Below are positions 32,227 to 45,700 of a DNA stretch of 64,000 bases, piece after piece. The stretch is from Ashinkailepas kermadecensis (lineage: Eukaryota; Arthropoda; Thecostraca; Neolepadidae). Every line of letters begins with the position of its first letter. Positions within the stretch are counted from its first letter, which is position 1. Both the position numbers and the translations under genes were made by a program. A model generated the notes under the pieces. That model did not search any database, was not told where the DNA came from, and saw only the letters and a list, made by a program, of their open reading frames with translations. The stretch is taken from assembly GCA_034440615.1 (NCBI GenBank), contig JAOTOM010004056.1, forward strand, positions 87,001 through 151,000. Direction: 5' to 3'.

Positions 32227-35200
32227 CAGTGGCGTACCTATATTTGCGTCAAGGGGGAGGATGGGAAACGTATTTGGAGGGGGTCTACCTACCCCATTAA
32301 AAAAGTCCTCGGATTTCGACCACTATTTTGTCAAAGGGGACCTTTTTAAATATAATAATTAGTGATCAACTGAATTGTCCTACGGAGGGGACTAATCTAC
32401 CACTATCGTTTCTGATTCGTCGGATTTCAACCCTAACTCCCCACCCTGTTATGATGTTTTATTTTGGTATCCCTTGATAAGTCACCTCACACTGCTGAAA
32501 TTACACCTAAACAAATCACTTTAAAATGTAAAATTTCCCAATTTCAGGCATTCCAGTTCATAGCTCCCGGTCGCCACGACGCCAATGTTCGTGCACATGC
32601 ACACCAATCTTGCGCATTCGGCGCATTCGCCACACTTCGTGCGATGCTACGGTTTCTGCTAGGCCTCCTACGTTTGCTAATTGCTGCCACATGATAGACT
32701 TGCGCCATATTTGACGTGATGGAATGCTTCGTATGGACGTTCGCTGCGAAAATTCGAGTAATTAAATTCGATCATTAGTTCCCTACTTCCAACATTTTAT
32801 GGTGCTTAAGAAATACGGATACCCGCTGAGCTTTGATGCACCTGATATCTTTGATTAAATATGCTCCCAGATTGGCTACCGAACCGAGGTGCTGCCTCAG
32901 TGTTCCTTTTTGGACCCGTTTCGTCTTTCTTCGTCTACGGATGTGTCTTAGGGCTTCAATCCATTTTTGTTAGGAGCCCAACACATTTTCGAAACCCCTG
33001 TTCGTTTTAGGGTTTTGTTGCTTTTTGTGCACCGAGGATTTGTTTTAGGTGTCGGGGCGCTTTCAAAGATCCCGATGTGTTTATTTAGTGTTGGGTCTTT
33101 TTGTTCGTTTTGGGACCATGCTGCTTTTTGCGGCCCCAGCTTCTTTTTCAGGCCCTTGTGCGGTCGCATGGCCCCTGTGTGCCTTGAGAGCTTCCGGTGT
33201 ATTTTTTTTTAGAGCTCCCGGTATGTTTATGTAAGGCTGCAACGTATGCTTTAATGCCCTGTCGCTTTTGCGAGACTGTGCGCTTTGGAGGACCAGTTGC
33301 ACTTTCGGCCCCCGTTGTGCTCTTAGGGTCCCGCTGTGTTTATGTTGGGGCTTCTGACGCACGTTTGTGGGGCCCCAATACAATTTTGAAGCTTCGGTGC
33401 GATTTGTCTGTATCCCAGCGCGACTTATCGCGCCCAGGCGCGTGGTTCCGGGGACCCAACGCCAGTTTCCTGGGCTCAACGCGGTTTTTGTGGATCTCAT
33501 CTGAATTTTCTTTAAAGTCCGAATTCCGGCATGATTTTTCGAGCCCCTGGCGCCATGTTTTTTGTATCTCACCCATATTTTTTTCCGAGCTCCGGTATGT
33601 TTTTCTGGGCCGTACGCGATTTGTGAAGGCATCTGATGATATGTTCGGTGCTCCAGAGCAATTTTCCTGACCCGGACAGTTATTTTTTAGAATCCCTCCT
33701 TATTTTGGAGGGCTCCTGCTTGATATTTTTTTGGGGGGATACCGATGCGATTTTTGGGGTCACACTGTGCTTATGTGGGGCCCTAGAGGCCAATTTTTGG
33801 AAGCCCCGACGTGAATGTTTGATGCCCAGACCAAATTTGTGGGACTACCGATGGGAATTGTGGGTCCCCAAACGCGATATTTGGGTAACCGGTTCGAGTT
33901 TGCGGGGCGCGTTGTACTTAGCTGTGATCCCAACGCGATCTTGGCGGTTCCTGTTGCAGATTTTTGCAGATTGTTGCAGACTCAGAATTTTGGTCCCGAG
34001 CATGATACCGAGCATTGGGGCTCGGCGCGAGTTCGTGGGGAGCGTTGCAATTCACTGGGCCCCAGCGCGATTTTGTCGGGCCCCGGCGCAAATTTTCGGC
34101 CCGGTGCAAGTTTTTTTGTGCCAGCTGTATTTATGTAGAGCCCGTATCCGAATTATCGGGGCCCCAACACGAATTTATGGAGCACAAGAACCATTTTTGG
34201 GGACCCAGCGCGATTTTTGGCAGCCCACGCCCTCAGGAGGCGGGGTACATTTTCCTCTTTAGTCCACCACTGCGGCTGCTCAACGAGTATTTCTTCAGCC
34301 GATGGCACCCTTCAATGTAGGAAAAAAATAGCCCTTCGAATAATTATCTGTCAGGATCCGTTCGGATTTTTTTCTGTGCTCGGGTAGATAAGATTATGAG
34401 TCCCTTTGCGATTTTTGGGGTCGAGTTCTATTTTTTGTAAGTCCCATGCACGATATCTGTAGGCCCCGGTACGATTCTCAGGGCTCCCGGTGCATCTTTG
34501 TCGTGCCCCATCACGCTTCTTTTCCGGGGCCCGATGCGTTTGTAGGGTCTTTCACGCAATTGTTCTAGCCGCAGAGTGACGTTCCGTGTAGGGATTTATA
34601 TTTTGGAAGCCGGCTTCGACTTTTTGGGCTCCGGCGGGACATTTTGGGCCCCCAGTGTGACTTTCAACGGCAGCGACGCGACTTTTTGGGTCTAAGTACA
34701 ATCTTTCGGCCCCGTCTTCATTTGTTGGGATCCCTATTGCGAGTTTTAGTGGCCTCGACACTTTTTTGGTGGCCCAACACGTTTTGGAGGCTTTTGAAGC
34801 TATTTGTGAGGCCCCGGAATGATTTTCCACGTCAGGACTTTTTTCTCTCGTTTTCCCGGCTTCATTTTCTTGGGTGGTCCCGATGAGACTCTTCGTGCCC
34901 AGGTGCGACCTGTCGAGCCCCTAGCGTGGTTTTCAGAAGACCGGGCGCGACATTTTGGTACTGCCAGGCTCAGAGTGATTTTCAGGGGCCCCGGCCCGAC
35001 CTCTTGGGGTCCCCGTCGCGATTTTCAAGAACCTGGCACAACTTGTTTTGGCCCCCAACGTGAAAGAACGTGATCATGGCCCAGGCGCGAACTTTTTGCA
35101 GCCACAGCGTGATTTTCATGAACCCCGGTTCGACTTTTTTTGGAGTCCCAGTACGATTTTAGGGGCCCGACCCGATCTTTTGGACCCCAGCGTGATTTTT

Positions 35201-35726
35201 AGGGGTCTAGCCTTTTTGGCCCCCATCGTGATTATGAAGGTCCCCGGCACGACTCTTTGGGCATCCAGCATGGTTTTTAGGAGCGCAGATGCGAACTTAT
35301 GAGGCCCCAGTGTAATTTTTAGGGTACCCGGTCCGACGTTTTGGGGACCACAGCGCGATTTTCCGGTGGTTCGTCCCGACCTTTTAGGGCCCGGTGTGAT
35401 TCTCAGTGGCCTGGCCAGTCTTTTTTTGTGGGCCACAGCGTCATTTTCTGGGGCCCCGGCGAGACTTCTTCGACCCCAGCGTGATTTCCAGTGGTCCGGC
35501 CTGACCGTTTGAGGCCCCAGCGTGATTTTCGGGGGTCCCGACGCGACTTTTTCTGGGGCCCAGCGGTATATTCAGGGGTCCGGTCCCACTTTTTGGAGCC
35601 GCCGGCGTCATTTTTAGGAGCCCCAGAACGATTCTTGGGGGGGGGGGGCAATGTGATTCTTCGGGACCTCATAACCTCTCTGGGGTTGGGGAAACCACCC
35701 CCAATGCCCCCTTCGGTATGCCACTG
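32227..35726. mobile_element. Possible hAT-type termini bracketing a degenerate array
   Basis: CAGTGGCGTACC at 32227 and, inverted, GGTATGCCACTG ending at 35726 resemble hAT terminal inverted repeats. The adjacent 8 bases (TTGGAGAC and GTACGCTA) do not match, so the two ends may belong to different insertions. No transposase is visible. Confidence 0.3.
32960..35650. repeat. Highly degenerate 21/42-bp GGCCCC-AGCGCGATTTT array
   Basis: The whole interval alternates GC-rich words (GGCCCCAGCG) and T-runs (CGATTTTTGGGG). In the best region (35100-35640) the period is about 42 bases made of two related halves: CCCCAGCGTGATTTTCAGGGG-like, and TCCCGGCCGACTTTTTTGG-like. Roughly 60 units are present but poorly conserved, with an interruption at about 34240-34340. 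The many open frames on both strands are by-products of the three-divisible period. Confidence 0.75.
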
Positions 35727-35737
35727 GTACGCTATGC

Positions 35738-35741
<4 letters not shown>

Positions 35742-35815
<74 letters not shown>
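35742..35815. repeat. (TA)n microsatellite
   Basis: About 37 TA dinucleotides immediately beyond the hAT-like end at 35726. Confidence 0.95.
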
Positions 35816-35817
<2 letters not shown>

Positions 35818-36504
35818 TCCAATTCAGCCAGAACAAACCCGATCCCTGAAATAATAGGGTGAGTGGGCACAACTCGAGACCATGGATATTTTATGGGAGG
35901 TCAAATGGTAATATTGTAGTTATTATCGTGTTCACAACAAATTAATTATTCTGAGATACAGATGTTTTGGACATTTCTGATTGAGACCTATCATTACATA
36001 CCCAACATCATATAAGCAAGTCGGAAAGCAAGTACACAACGTGGAGAACATGAATGCATACACCGGATTATTGGTAGCATGCTTCATATCAAATGACAGG
36101 CCTTGATGAGCTGGATGCATCTTTCACAAGCATAAATGGAAGATAAGCATTATTTTGCAGTGAGAATCATGCCTGAACACGATCCTAATTACAAACCACC
36201 CAAAGGATGCGATGGATTTCAGTCAGGCACGCCATGAAAGGTGCCGCCAGCCCATCGATCACCGGCTCTTGACAAGGCGACCCGCCCAGTCACACCCACT
36301 CCAGGGGTGGAAGAAATTACAGAAAGTTGCATGATTGCGGCAGGCTGAGGTTGGCCAGAAAGTTACTCGATTTACACACTCCGGCAGGCAAAGGGTTACA
36401 AAAATGGATAATCTATAGGTGGCATTAGGTTACGCCCTCTAAAAGGTCCATATTTCACTCGTACAGCGATACTACGGGTTTGAATCCTGAATGACCATAG
36501 CTCA
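35816..36504. other. Intergenic, no recognisable gene
   Basis: No gene or repeat structure is recognised. Confidence 0.45.
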
Positions 36505-36674
36505 TGGTTTGTCATAAAGGCATAAAGTCATAAAGTATTAAGGCTTAATAAGAGCCACAGGGGCCCATCTGGGTTAAGCCTATCTAGAAAAGGTACTAGA
36601 ATGTACATACTCCCAACCCAATCAATCCCTTATCCCAAGTTCCTAGGAAGCTATATATCCCAGCCCATCTAACA

Positions 36675-37015
36675 CCACTCACTTGCTACCGCCTAACACC
36701 CTCAATAATCACAAGCTCCTCCCATCACACCCATCGTGCCACCATAGACAACCTCATCAGCATCACATCCCGAAGGAAGGTGCCGAATCCACTGCTAGGC
36801 ACATCCCACAGAAATTCATAAAGCGTTCAGACTTAATAAGAGACTCACGTGCTATTGCATAATACACTCAACAATTACAAACTCCTCCCATCATACACAT
36901 TGTGCTACCATAGACAATCTCATCAGTATCACATCCCGAAGGAAGGTGCTGAATCCACTGCTAGGTACACCCTATATGAAGTTATAAAGCATTTAGACTT
37001 AATAAGAGACTCACT
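36675..37015 (-). repeat. Tandem ~165-bp units in the LINE 3' UTR
   Basis: The word ACTCACTTGCTA-like recurs at ~36677, ~36846 and ~37009. Each full unit also carries CATCACATCCCGAAGGAAGG and CCACTGCTAGG. Copy 3 has the corresponding word at ~24264 and ~24428, so it has a single full unit. Confidence 0.75.
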
Positions 37016-37077
37016 TGCTATTCCATAACACAGTCAACAATTACAAACTCCTCCCAACTCCCACTCCTCCCTGTCGA

Positions 37078-40065
37078 TCAACCTTCCCTGGAATACAGAA
37101 AAACAATCCCCCTATTCTTATAATGATTGTCTATGCCGTTTTTAAAGATGTTCAGTGTGTTGCTACTGACAATGGTTCCTGGCAGCTGGTTCCAGTGTTC
37201 TACTACCCTGTTGGTGAAGAAAGACTGTCTTAACCTTGTCCTGCTGTGATTCACTTTAATTTTGAATTGATGACCTCTAATTGCATCATTTCTGTTAAAT
37301 TCAAACATTTCCCTGAGATATCCCTGTTCCTGACCATGAACAAATTTAAAAACCTCCATGAGATCTCCTCTCAGCCTTCTATATCTAAGTGAAAACATGT
37401 TCAATTTCTTCAGTCTTTCCTCATATTCCAGGTTGCCTATACCATTAACCATTTTTGTTGCCCTCTTTTGTACTCTCTCTAAAAGCCAACAATCTTTCTC
37501 ATAACTAGGGGACCAAGCTTGGACACAGTATTCCAAATGTGGCCTGACATATGCACAGTAAAGCTTCCTGATGACCTCCTCACTTTTGTATGACACATTC
37601 CTCTGTATTGCCCCAAGCATTCTTAGTGCCTTCTTCCTGGCTTCTTTGGTCTGTTCTGATGCCCCCAATTTTGTGTTCAAAATAACACCTAAGTCCTTCT
37701 CCTGCTGAGTCACAGATAGTACTTGGCCACCCATCAAGTATGGAGCCTTCATATGCAGCCTACCTACATGCATGACTTTGCACTTATCAAAATTAAACTT
37801 CATTTGCCATTTTTCGGACCACTTCACTAGCTCGTCTAAGTCTTTCTGCAGCAAAACCTGCTCATTTTGCCCTGTTATTGCCCTAAAGATCTTCAAATCA
37901 TCCGCAAATTTCAAAACCTTACTGCTTAGGCCACATTCAATGCTATTCACATATATAATGAACAATAGTGGCCTCAGTACCGACCCCTGGGGGACTCCAC
38001 TAAGAACATTTTGCCATGATGACTTTGTACCATTTAGCATCACTCTCTGCTGTCTATCTGAAAGCCACAACTCTATCCATTTTAGGATGCTACCTGCAAT
38101 ACCATGGACCTGAAGCTGCATCATTAACCGTTTATGGGGTACCTTGTCAAAGGCCTTACTAAAGTCAAGATATGCTACATCAACCTGATTTCCCTGATCA
38201 AATTGTTCTGTAGCAAAATTCAAAAAAGTCCAAGAGATTTGTGAGGCACGATCGCCCTTTTCTAAACCCATGTTGAGTATCTTGAATCAATTTGTTTCCT
38301 TCCAGAAAACTAACTATTCTATCCTTGATAATTGATTCGAGTACCTTGCAGACTAGGGATGTGAGGCTTACTGGCCTATAGTTTTCAACTTTCCCTCTTT
38401 CTCCTTTCTTGAAAATAGGAACTACATTTGCCCTTTTCCAATCTGTTGGAATTTCATGTTGCGAAACTGATCTACAAAATATTATACTAAGTGGAATTGC
38501 CACTTCCTTTTAGCTTCCCGCAATACCCTAGCATAAATTCCATCGGGTCCTGCTGCCTTGTTTGTCTTTATTTTTCTGATATAATTGAAAACAATATCAC
38601 TATCAATGAAATCAACATCGTGTATCTGATCGCCTGTCACTGAACTGTGGTTCACGGTTGGCAGATTAGTCACATCCTCCACTGTAAACACTGATTTAAA
38701 CTGCTTGCTCAGCTCCTCAACCATCTCACTATCCTCACTCAATATAGTCCCATTTACATCCAGTGGACCAATTGTGCTTGAAACTTTACTTAGCTTGTAG
38801 AAACTAAAGAACTTTTTACTGTCCCCATTACAGTTCCTAGCCAAATCCAATTCTTTTGCTCGCTTTGCTGCTCTGATTTTCTGCTTCACAGCGTCTCTAG
38901 ATTCTTGATACGACCTTAGATTTACGATATTTGAAGCCTCCTTAAATACTCTAAATGCACCTTTCTTAGCCTTAATTGCTTTCATCACATCTGGTGTAAG
39001 CCATGCTGGCTTTCCTACCCTTCTTTTGCGCCTTTGCTTTTGGGGGACATGTCTAATCTGAATTTCTCTCAAGTAGGATTTGAACTTTTCCCACATTTCA
39101 CAGGCATTTAAATCAAAGAATTCTTCTTCCCATTTTATGGCACTTAAAGCCTCTCTCATGCAGGCAAAGTCTGCCCTGTTAAAATTTGGAATCTTTGCCA
39201 AATTATCCTTGATTGTCCCTGATACCTGTGCCTTGAATCTCACTATGTTATGGTCACTTCTTCCCAGAGTTTCTCCTACAGTCAAGTCTTGAACTAAATC
39301 ACTTAAATCTGAGAAGACAAGGTCCAAGAATGAGCCCTGCCTGGTTGGTTCCATTACAAACTGGTGTAAGAACAAGTCCTCTTCAAGGCATTTCCTAAAC
39401 AGTTTACATGATGGGGAGCCAACACCAACATTTTCATATCCTTTTAGATTAAAGTCACCAAGAATAAGGCATTTCCTCTGAAAGTTTCTACTGATTTCCT
39501 CACAAATCACCTTATCAAGCTCCAGTTGCTGAGAATGTGGCAAGGTTCCTGATCGATACAAAGCTCCTATCCTCAGTTTATTGTTGTTGCCTTTTCCCAC
39601 AGCAACATCAAGCCAAATGGACTCCACAGACACATTTTTCACCCCATCTACTACTTTTTGAGAACTGTATAAGCTATTCACATAGAGCATTACACCACCC
39701 CCTTTCACTGCTGGACCCCTATTGCATGAAAACATATTGTATCCCTGGATCTCATAGTCCTGCAAGTTATCCCCAAAATATCCCTCACTGACCCATGCCT
39801 CAGTAATGCAAACAAAATCTGGTTTCTCCTCAGCAACATAACACTTGAACTCATCAAATTTGGATCGAATGCTCTGAGCATTAAGCATCATACACTTAAC
39901 AAAAGTTCCATGACCATCTTTGGCTTTTGTATGTTGAGTAGCTCTATCATCTCTGGATGAGCCACCACTCTGCCCCCTTGATCTACTGCTACCCCTATTT
40001 GCTGACTGTGAGGTTCTATTGCCTATGCTGTCACTATTGACATATCCCTGAGATGGCAATGCCAA
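37078..40065 (-). pseudogene. CR1-like ORF2 with two compensating frameshifts
   Basis: The endonuclease and linker frame (40065-38482) includes a Ser/Arg-rich leader, MMLNAQSIRS, ITEAW, LGDFN and SDHNIVRF. A one-base loss near 38510 (CTTTTAGC against CTTTTCAGC in copy 3) shifts the frame. A one-base gain in an A-run near 38225 shifts it again before the RT core. SKAFDKVPH, GVPQGSVL and FADD and the C-terminal domain (38271-37078) are then open. This is the least damaged ORF2 in the window but still broken. Copies 3 and 4 are nearly identical in translation, implying recent amplification of this subfamily. Confidence 0.86.
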
Positions 40066-40081
40066 TTGCCAATTGGTTTGT

Positions 40082-41668
40082 GTCGTTTATGGAAGGCGCA
40101 AACGTTCATTCCGTAGTTGTACATTTTCCTTCGTTCTGTGTTTTCCGCATGGTGAGAAATGCCCCTAGAAATATTGAATAAGATCATCTCGAAACAGTTT
40201 TAGCAAGCACCTTAATACAAATATACAATTATATGGTTATTGTATTCCATTAGCAGCCCACGAAACGTTGCTAAAGGCTGATGTTGATTCAGGCTGATTA
40301 AGTTGATGAAGGCTGTATCAATTTTCCCCACAGGTTTTCTGGTGTAGGCTGCAACATGTTATGCAACATTGCGAGTACAGTGTAGAGGCAAACGATGAAA
40401 GTATTTCACAGTTGCAAAGCTAAGAGAACGTGGTAATGATAACATATACGAAGTAGGTTAGCAAGTGGGCGCGAATTAGAAATTAATGGCGAATCACAGA
40501 TATTGAAATTATACTTTCGCTCCAGAAACATGCCACATCGCCACCATTCCGCAGCCTTGCGTCGAAAGGACTTGCGTTTGTTTTTTCCCCGAGAACAGTG
40601 TGCCAGCAGCAGCATGTGTGGTAGCCATGGAAACCGGCTTCATCCTTTTGGAGTAAACACTGCTGTATCAACCGTCCCGTGACTCAACTAGACCCAGTCT
40701 CCCCTATATCGCCTCTGAATTCGTCGGCCACAAATTGAGGTTCCTTAGATATGTCCCACGCCCTTCGATGGTGTGAAGTGTGCTGAATATTACTCGCCGG
40801 ACTCCGCTACTGCAGCGATGTGCTCCACTTGTTGCATTATTATGCTCGTTGAAGAGCATGCCTCCTCCTGTGGCTCACCTATCTTGACGTACGATGTACC
40901 TTTACGCCCGTCAGGATATAATGCCGATAGTTCTGAGTCAAAAGTTGCAGTTGTTCTCTTCGTTTCCTCCTCACGTCTCACAAAACAAGTTGAAAGGGCA
41001 AGACGGAATGTTGACTTGTTTTGTGGTCGCCTACATACGTAGTGCTATCCGGGACTATTCTACCAATATCTACTTGAAAGCCGCTCGCTATGGCAGCGGC
41101 TGCACAATAGATGAATCACATTTATCTGTTGCGATTGCCAATGCCATATTCCTAAGGTTGTCTGAGTTTTGATCAGTGGGGAGGCTCTGGTTTTCCAGGC
41201 GACCCGTTGGCGATGTATCTGAAACTTCTGATTCGGGTGACTGTCCCGCTAATAACTGTTGCGGGTAAAAAATAAGTGTATTTCTCGGTGGTATTTGGAG
41301 GCAAGTAGTTATCAAATTTATTATTTCTATTTTTACAGCAGTATGACGATAAATGTACCATATGGTCCCTTGACACCTCGCTTACCATCTGCAGCTAGGT
41401 CCACAGGGTCAGCAAGATCGCGTGGTTCCCCGTGACGTTCGCGTTGCTGTGCTGCTTCCCGCTCCTGTTTGCCTTGAGCTCTTCGTCTCTGATCGGTGAC
41501 AGTCCTGTTGACTGATTCGTGATGTATTTGACATGTAGTCCTTTGATCAATTATAAAATATATTGCTTAGTCTTGGACTCTATCGGCTCCCGGACATGTG
41601 CACACTGCTGAGCTGCTGCACCTACACCTGGTCACGTCAAAAGGTGAGCAAACCATGGTCATTTCCCA

Positions 41669-41707
<39 letters not shown>

Positions 41708-42110
41708 TAATATAATTTTTTTTTTTTTCGGTCCGCCACCCAAGATCACGTGACCAGGAGTGCCCCCTCCCTTACCCAACGACTGCAAGCACCTTACGTT
41801 AACACCATAAAATAAACAGTAAAGTCACGGCACTCCCAGCTAAGAGATGGAAAACAAATAAACGAGCATAAAAGCACCCAGTGTTAGAGCAATAAAACTA
41901 GCAATAAAGAATGCTGTAAGTAGTCATACCCAAAGGAGGCATATGACTGGCCCTAGATCCATCCCAAAAAGAAGTTAAGGCCTAAACTATAATGTTAGTA
42001 GCTGGTTGTGACGAGATGGTTAGTGAGCACTCCTGATTTTAAATGCATTTATTTTTACTTAGGCTCCTCCCACAACTCCACCCAGCTAAGCATAAGCTTG
42101 TTGCTGGGTG
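40082..42110. other. Intergenic, (TA)n tract only
   Basis: No gene is recognised. An interrupted (TA)n tract with a following T-run lies at about 41669-41729. Confidence 0.45.
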
Positions 42111-42118
42111 GAATGTGG

Positions 42119-42521
42119 CAGTGGCGCAACCAGGATTTCAGTTCGGGGGGCCAGGGTTGGAGAGCGGGCCCCCTCGCAAGCGGGCCCCCCTCATGTTTTA
42201 AAAAAGTCTGCGGAAAACATGCACTTACTTTTGAGCGGGCCCCTATGTTTGTAAAACTTCGCAGAAATAAAAGCACTTTTCCTTTATCAGGGGCCCCGGT
42301 TCGAGGCGGGCCCTGGTTAAAATGGGCCCCCAGATTTTCAGTTGGTTCAAAGGGCCCCTGATTCGAGCCACAGATCCGCTTCGCGGGCCCCTAGCCAGGG
42401 CTCTGAGTAGGGTGGCCCACTCCGAGCCAGGGACCCGCTTCGCGGGCCCCTGGCTCGGAGCGGGCCCCAAAAAATTTCGGGGGGGGCCATGGCCCCTTGG
42501 CCCCCCCTGGTTGCGCTACTG
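42119..42521. mobile_element. hAT-type MITE with exact 8-bp duplication
   Basis: Termini CAGTGGCGCAACCAGG (left) and CCTGGTTGCGCTACTG (right) form 16-bp inverted repeats with one mismatch. GAATGTGG flanks both sides (42111-42118 and 42522-42529). An 8-bp duplication and CAG-starting ends are diagnostic of the hAT superfamily. The 403-bp interior is packed with GGGCCCC words and has no transposase. Confidence 0.9.
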
Positions 42522-42569
42522 GAATGTGGGAGGAACTATGGTTGGGTGTTTTTCAGCTTCTATATATGG

Positions 42570-42636
42570 TTAAGCACACGCACACGCACACGCACGCGCA
42601 CGCGCACGCACACACACACGCACACGCACACGCACA

Positions 42637-42682
<46 letters not shown>

Positions 42683-42716
42683 CACACGCACACACACACA
42701 TACATACATACATGTG
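42570..42716. repeat. (CA)n microsatellite with CG variants
   Basis: Roughly 70 dinucleotides of CACACG/CACACA ending in ATACATACATACATG. Confidence 0.95.
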
Positions 42717-42759
42717 TATTCCCCTGATATTCAACAGACAGTGAATGCATGAGTCTTTA

Positions 42760-45700
42760 GTATTTTCTCAAGAAGTATGCCTTTGTGATTTTTTAGAACA
42801 ATCTTAGAATTTGGTATCTCTGTATACAGAAAATGTTTTGCTATGATAATATTCCAAAGCTTACGTCCAAAACATTCAATGTTGAAGAGACGATAATTTT
42901 TGTTTGAATAGCAGTGTTGGAAGTGGTCTTGTAACCTTGTGGAATATGGGGTATTCAGAGATTCCGTGAAAAGAGGTCTAATAGAATGAGGCAGCTGATT
43001 ATAAATGATTTTTGCATAATAAGCAACATCTGAAGTTTTGCTATATCTTGGACTTTTAAAATTTTGTATTTCTTAAAGATAGGGTTTGCACTCTGAGGGG
43101 GAAATACACCCTCAATAATGCGCATCATTCTTTTCTGAAGCAAGGATAATTTGTGTGTCTGATTAGCATAGTTTGTACCCCAGAGAAAACAGCAATAATT
43201 TATATATGGGAGAATTAATGCATTATACAATTTTAAGAGGTGATTTTTGCTTAGGAGATATTTTGTTTTTGATATTATTCCTATGTTACGACTTATTATG
43301 TTTGAGACACTGCTGATATGGGATGCAAATTTCAAATTTTCATCTATGTATACACCAAGGTACTTCACTGGATTTTGATGCAAAATAGCAATCCCATTAA
43401 ATTTGATCTCAATATCAATATTCGTTTTGTGATTGTTATACAACTGGTATACAGTTTTGGTTTCATTTAATGACAAAAGATTTGAATGCAGCCATTGTGA
43501 AATTGTTGGCAAGACATTTTTTATTTTGTTTTGAAGCTCTTTAGGGTCAGTGCTTTTGAAAAAAATAGCCGTGTCATCAGCATATAGAAATGTCTGACAT
43601 TCTACATCCAAATTTACAAGATCATTTATGTATATTATAAAGAGTAAGGGGCCTAGAATTGAGCCCTGTGGTACACCCATTTCAATTTTTCTGAAAGCAG
43701 AGGTGCTGTTATTGATTGTGGTAGCTTGAGTTCTTCCTGATAGATATGACTGTAACATTTTAATTGCATTTCCCTTCACACCATATTTTTCCAATTTTGC
43801 ACATAATATTTCCCTGTCAACAGTATCAAATGCCTTTCTCAAATCAAGGTAAATTCCGACAACATATTCATTATTTTCAAACCCTTTGGTGATCAAGTTC
43901 TGTACTAAGATAAGAGGCATATATGTGGACATACCTTTTCTGAAACCAAATTGTTTATCAGAAAGTAGGTTGTGTAGTGTGAAATGTTCCAAGAGTTGAT
44001 TATAGATGATCTTTTCTAATATTTTTTATTTATATGGAAGAATACTAATTGGTCGGTAGTTACAAAATGTTGCTGGGTCACCTTCTTTGTAGATGGGTTT
44101 GACAACAGCTATTTTAAGTGGCTTGGGGAAGATCCCACTATTCAGGCATAGGTTAATGACATGGGTTAAGTGTGGTAATATTGACCTATATGATTGTTTA
44201 AATATCCTAGAATTTATTCCATCAATTCCTGACCCAACATTTTTTAAAGAAGCAATCACTGTATCTAAATTGTTTTCTGTTACTGTTAATAGTGCCATTG
44301 ATATATCTGGGTACGTATGTATGTATTATAAAGCATTGGTGTTGTTTTGAGGAATCTGCTCTCTCAATTTTGGTGCAATTTCTGTGAAATATTTATTGAA
44401 TCCTTCAGCTGTAGCTGCATCATTTTCGAGAGTGATGTCTGTATCTGTGTTCATTTTTTCAGGGATATTATGTTTGGAAGGAGTTTGACTCAGTATCTGG
44501 TGAAGCATTTTCCATGTCTCTTTTGGATTATTTTGATGTTTGTCAAATTCAGCCTCATAATGAAGTATTTTTGCCTTTCTAATTATTGCAATCAGTGTAT
44601 TTTTATACTTGTTATATTTTTTCTTGCTTTCAGCAGTTTGATATTTAAGTTTGTGATTAAATAATATTTGCTTTTGATTGATTGAACATCGTATTGCAGG
44701 TGAAATCCATGGTTTTATGGAGGCTGTTTTTCTTGATAAGACTTGAATATATGTAAATTTATCAATCCCACTTTTGTATGCATTAATTAAGCTGCTGTAT
44801 GCCTCTTCAGGATCATTTTCATCAAAAATTCCTTGAAGTTCATTGGTCAGATGATCCTCAGGCTGTCCATTTTGTGAAAGACAAACGCAGTTTTTGTTCT
44901 TTTTGCATTGATTGGTTTTTGAACTGTAAATTCTGATGTTGTAAAAATAGAGAAGTGATCAGAGAAATCAGATTTAATGATGCCAGACAGTTGTATTTTT
45001 GATACATCATTACAGAAAATATTGTCAATTAATGTGCATGATGAATCACATACACGAGTTGCCTTTGATATTAGAGGAAGAAAACCATGAGAGCACATAG
45101 ACATGAAAATGAGTCTGCAAAATGATCATTTGGAATTGATAACAGGTCAGCATTTAAATTTCCAATGATGTAGGTCGGCATGTTCAAATGGTTTATTGTT
45201 GTTAAGCACTCTTCAAATTCTGACAAAAATTGTGCATGATGACCAGGTGCACGATAGATCTGGCATATCAAAATAGCTTGTTTATTACTCAATTCTATTT
45301 GGAGAAAAACACATTCAGCTTCAGCAGCAAGAAAATCAAATGGATAGACCTGTTTTGCTTTTAGAGATTTCAAGGAATAGATTGCAGACCCTCCCCCCAT
45401 TTTGTGTTCCCTGCTTTGGGAGAATAGTTCATAATCTTCATCGTCTAAGTTAAATTTCTGTTCATTTTCTTTTGATAGCCAGGTTTCAGAAATACATATA
45501 AAGCTCCATTTGTGATTCAGTTGGCTTAGGAAGATATTGAGCTCATCAAATTTATTTACTGTGGACCTTGCATTCAAATGGAGAATATTTATGTTTCTTT
45601 CTAAGTTGAAGTCGGGACCAATTTCAACTTGCCTCCCGATATCTTGAACATCATAGAAATTACAATTATCTCGAACGCGTTCAAAATGAGAATACGTAAG

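Larger units (their letters stand above)
36513..40073 (-). mobile_element. 5'-truncated CR1-like LINE (copy 4)
   Basis: The minus-strand element runs from the ORF1-ORF2 junction (~40070) to 3' terminal TTATGAC repeats (~36513-36535). TGGTTTGT occurs at 36505-36512 and again at 40074-40081, a plausible 8-bp target-site duplication. The 3' UTR carries a tandem ~165-bp unit twice plus a partial unit, one more than copy 3. Confidence 0.88.

Noticed and set aside
32948..35870. Multiple Arg/Pro/Gly-rich frames on both strands
   Set aside because: Products of the degenerate 42-bp repeat, whose period keeps frames open; the same words occur in every frame.
42489..42752. His/Thr-repeat and Cys/Val-repeat frames
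   Set aside because: Translation of the (CA)n microsatellite.
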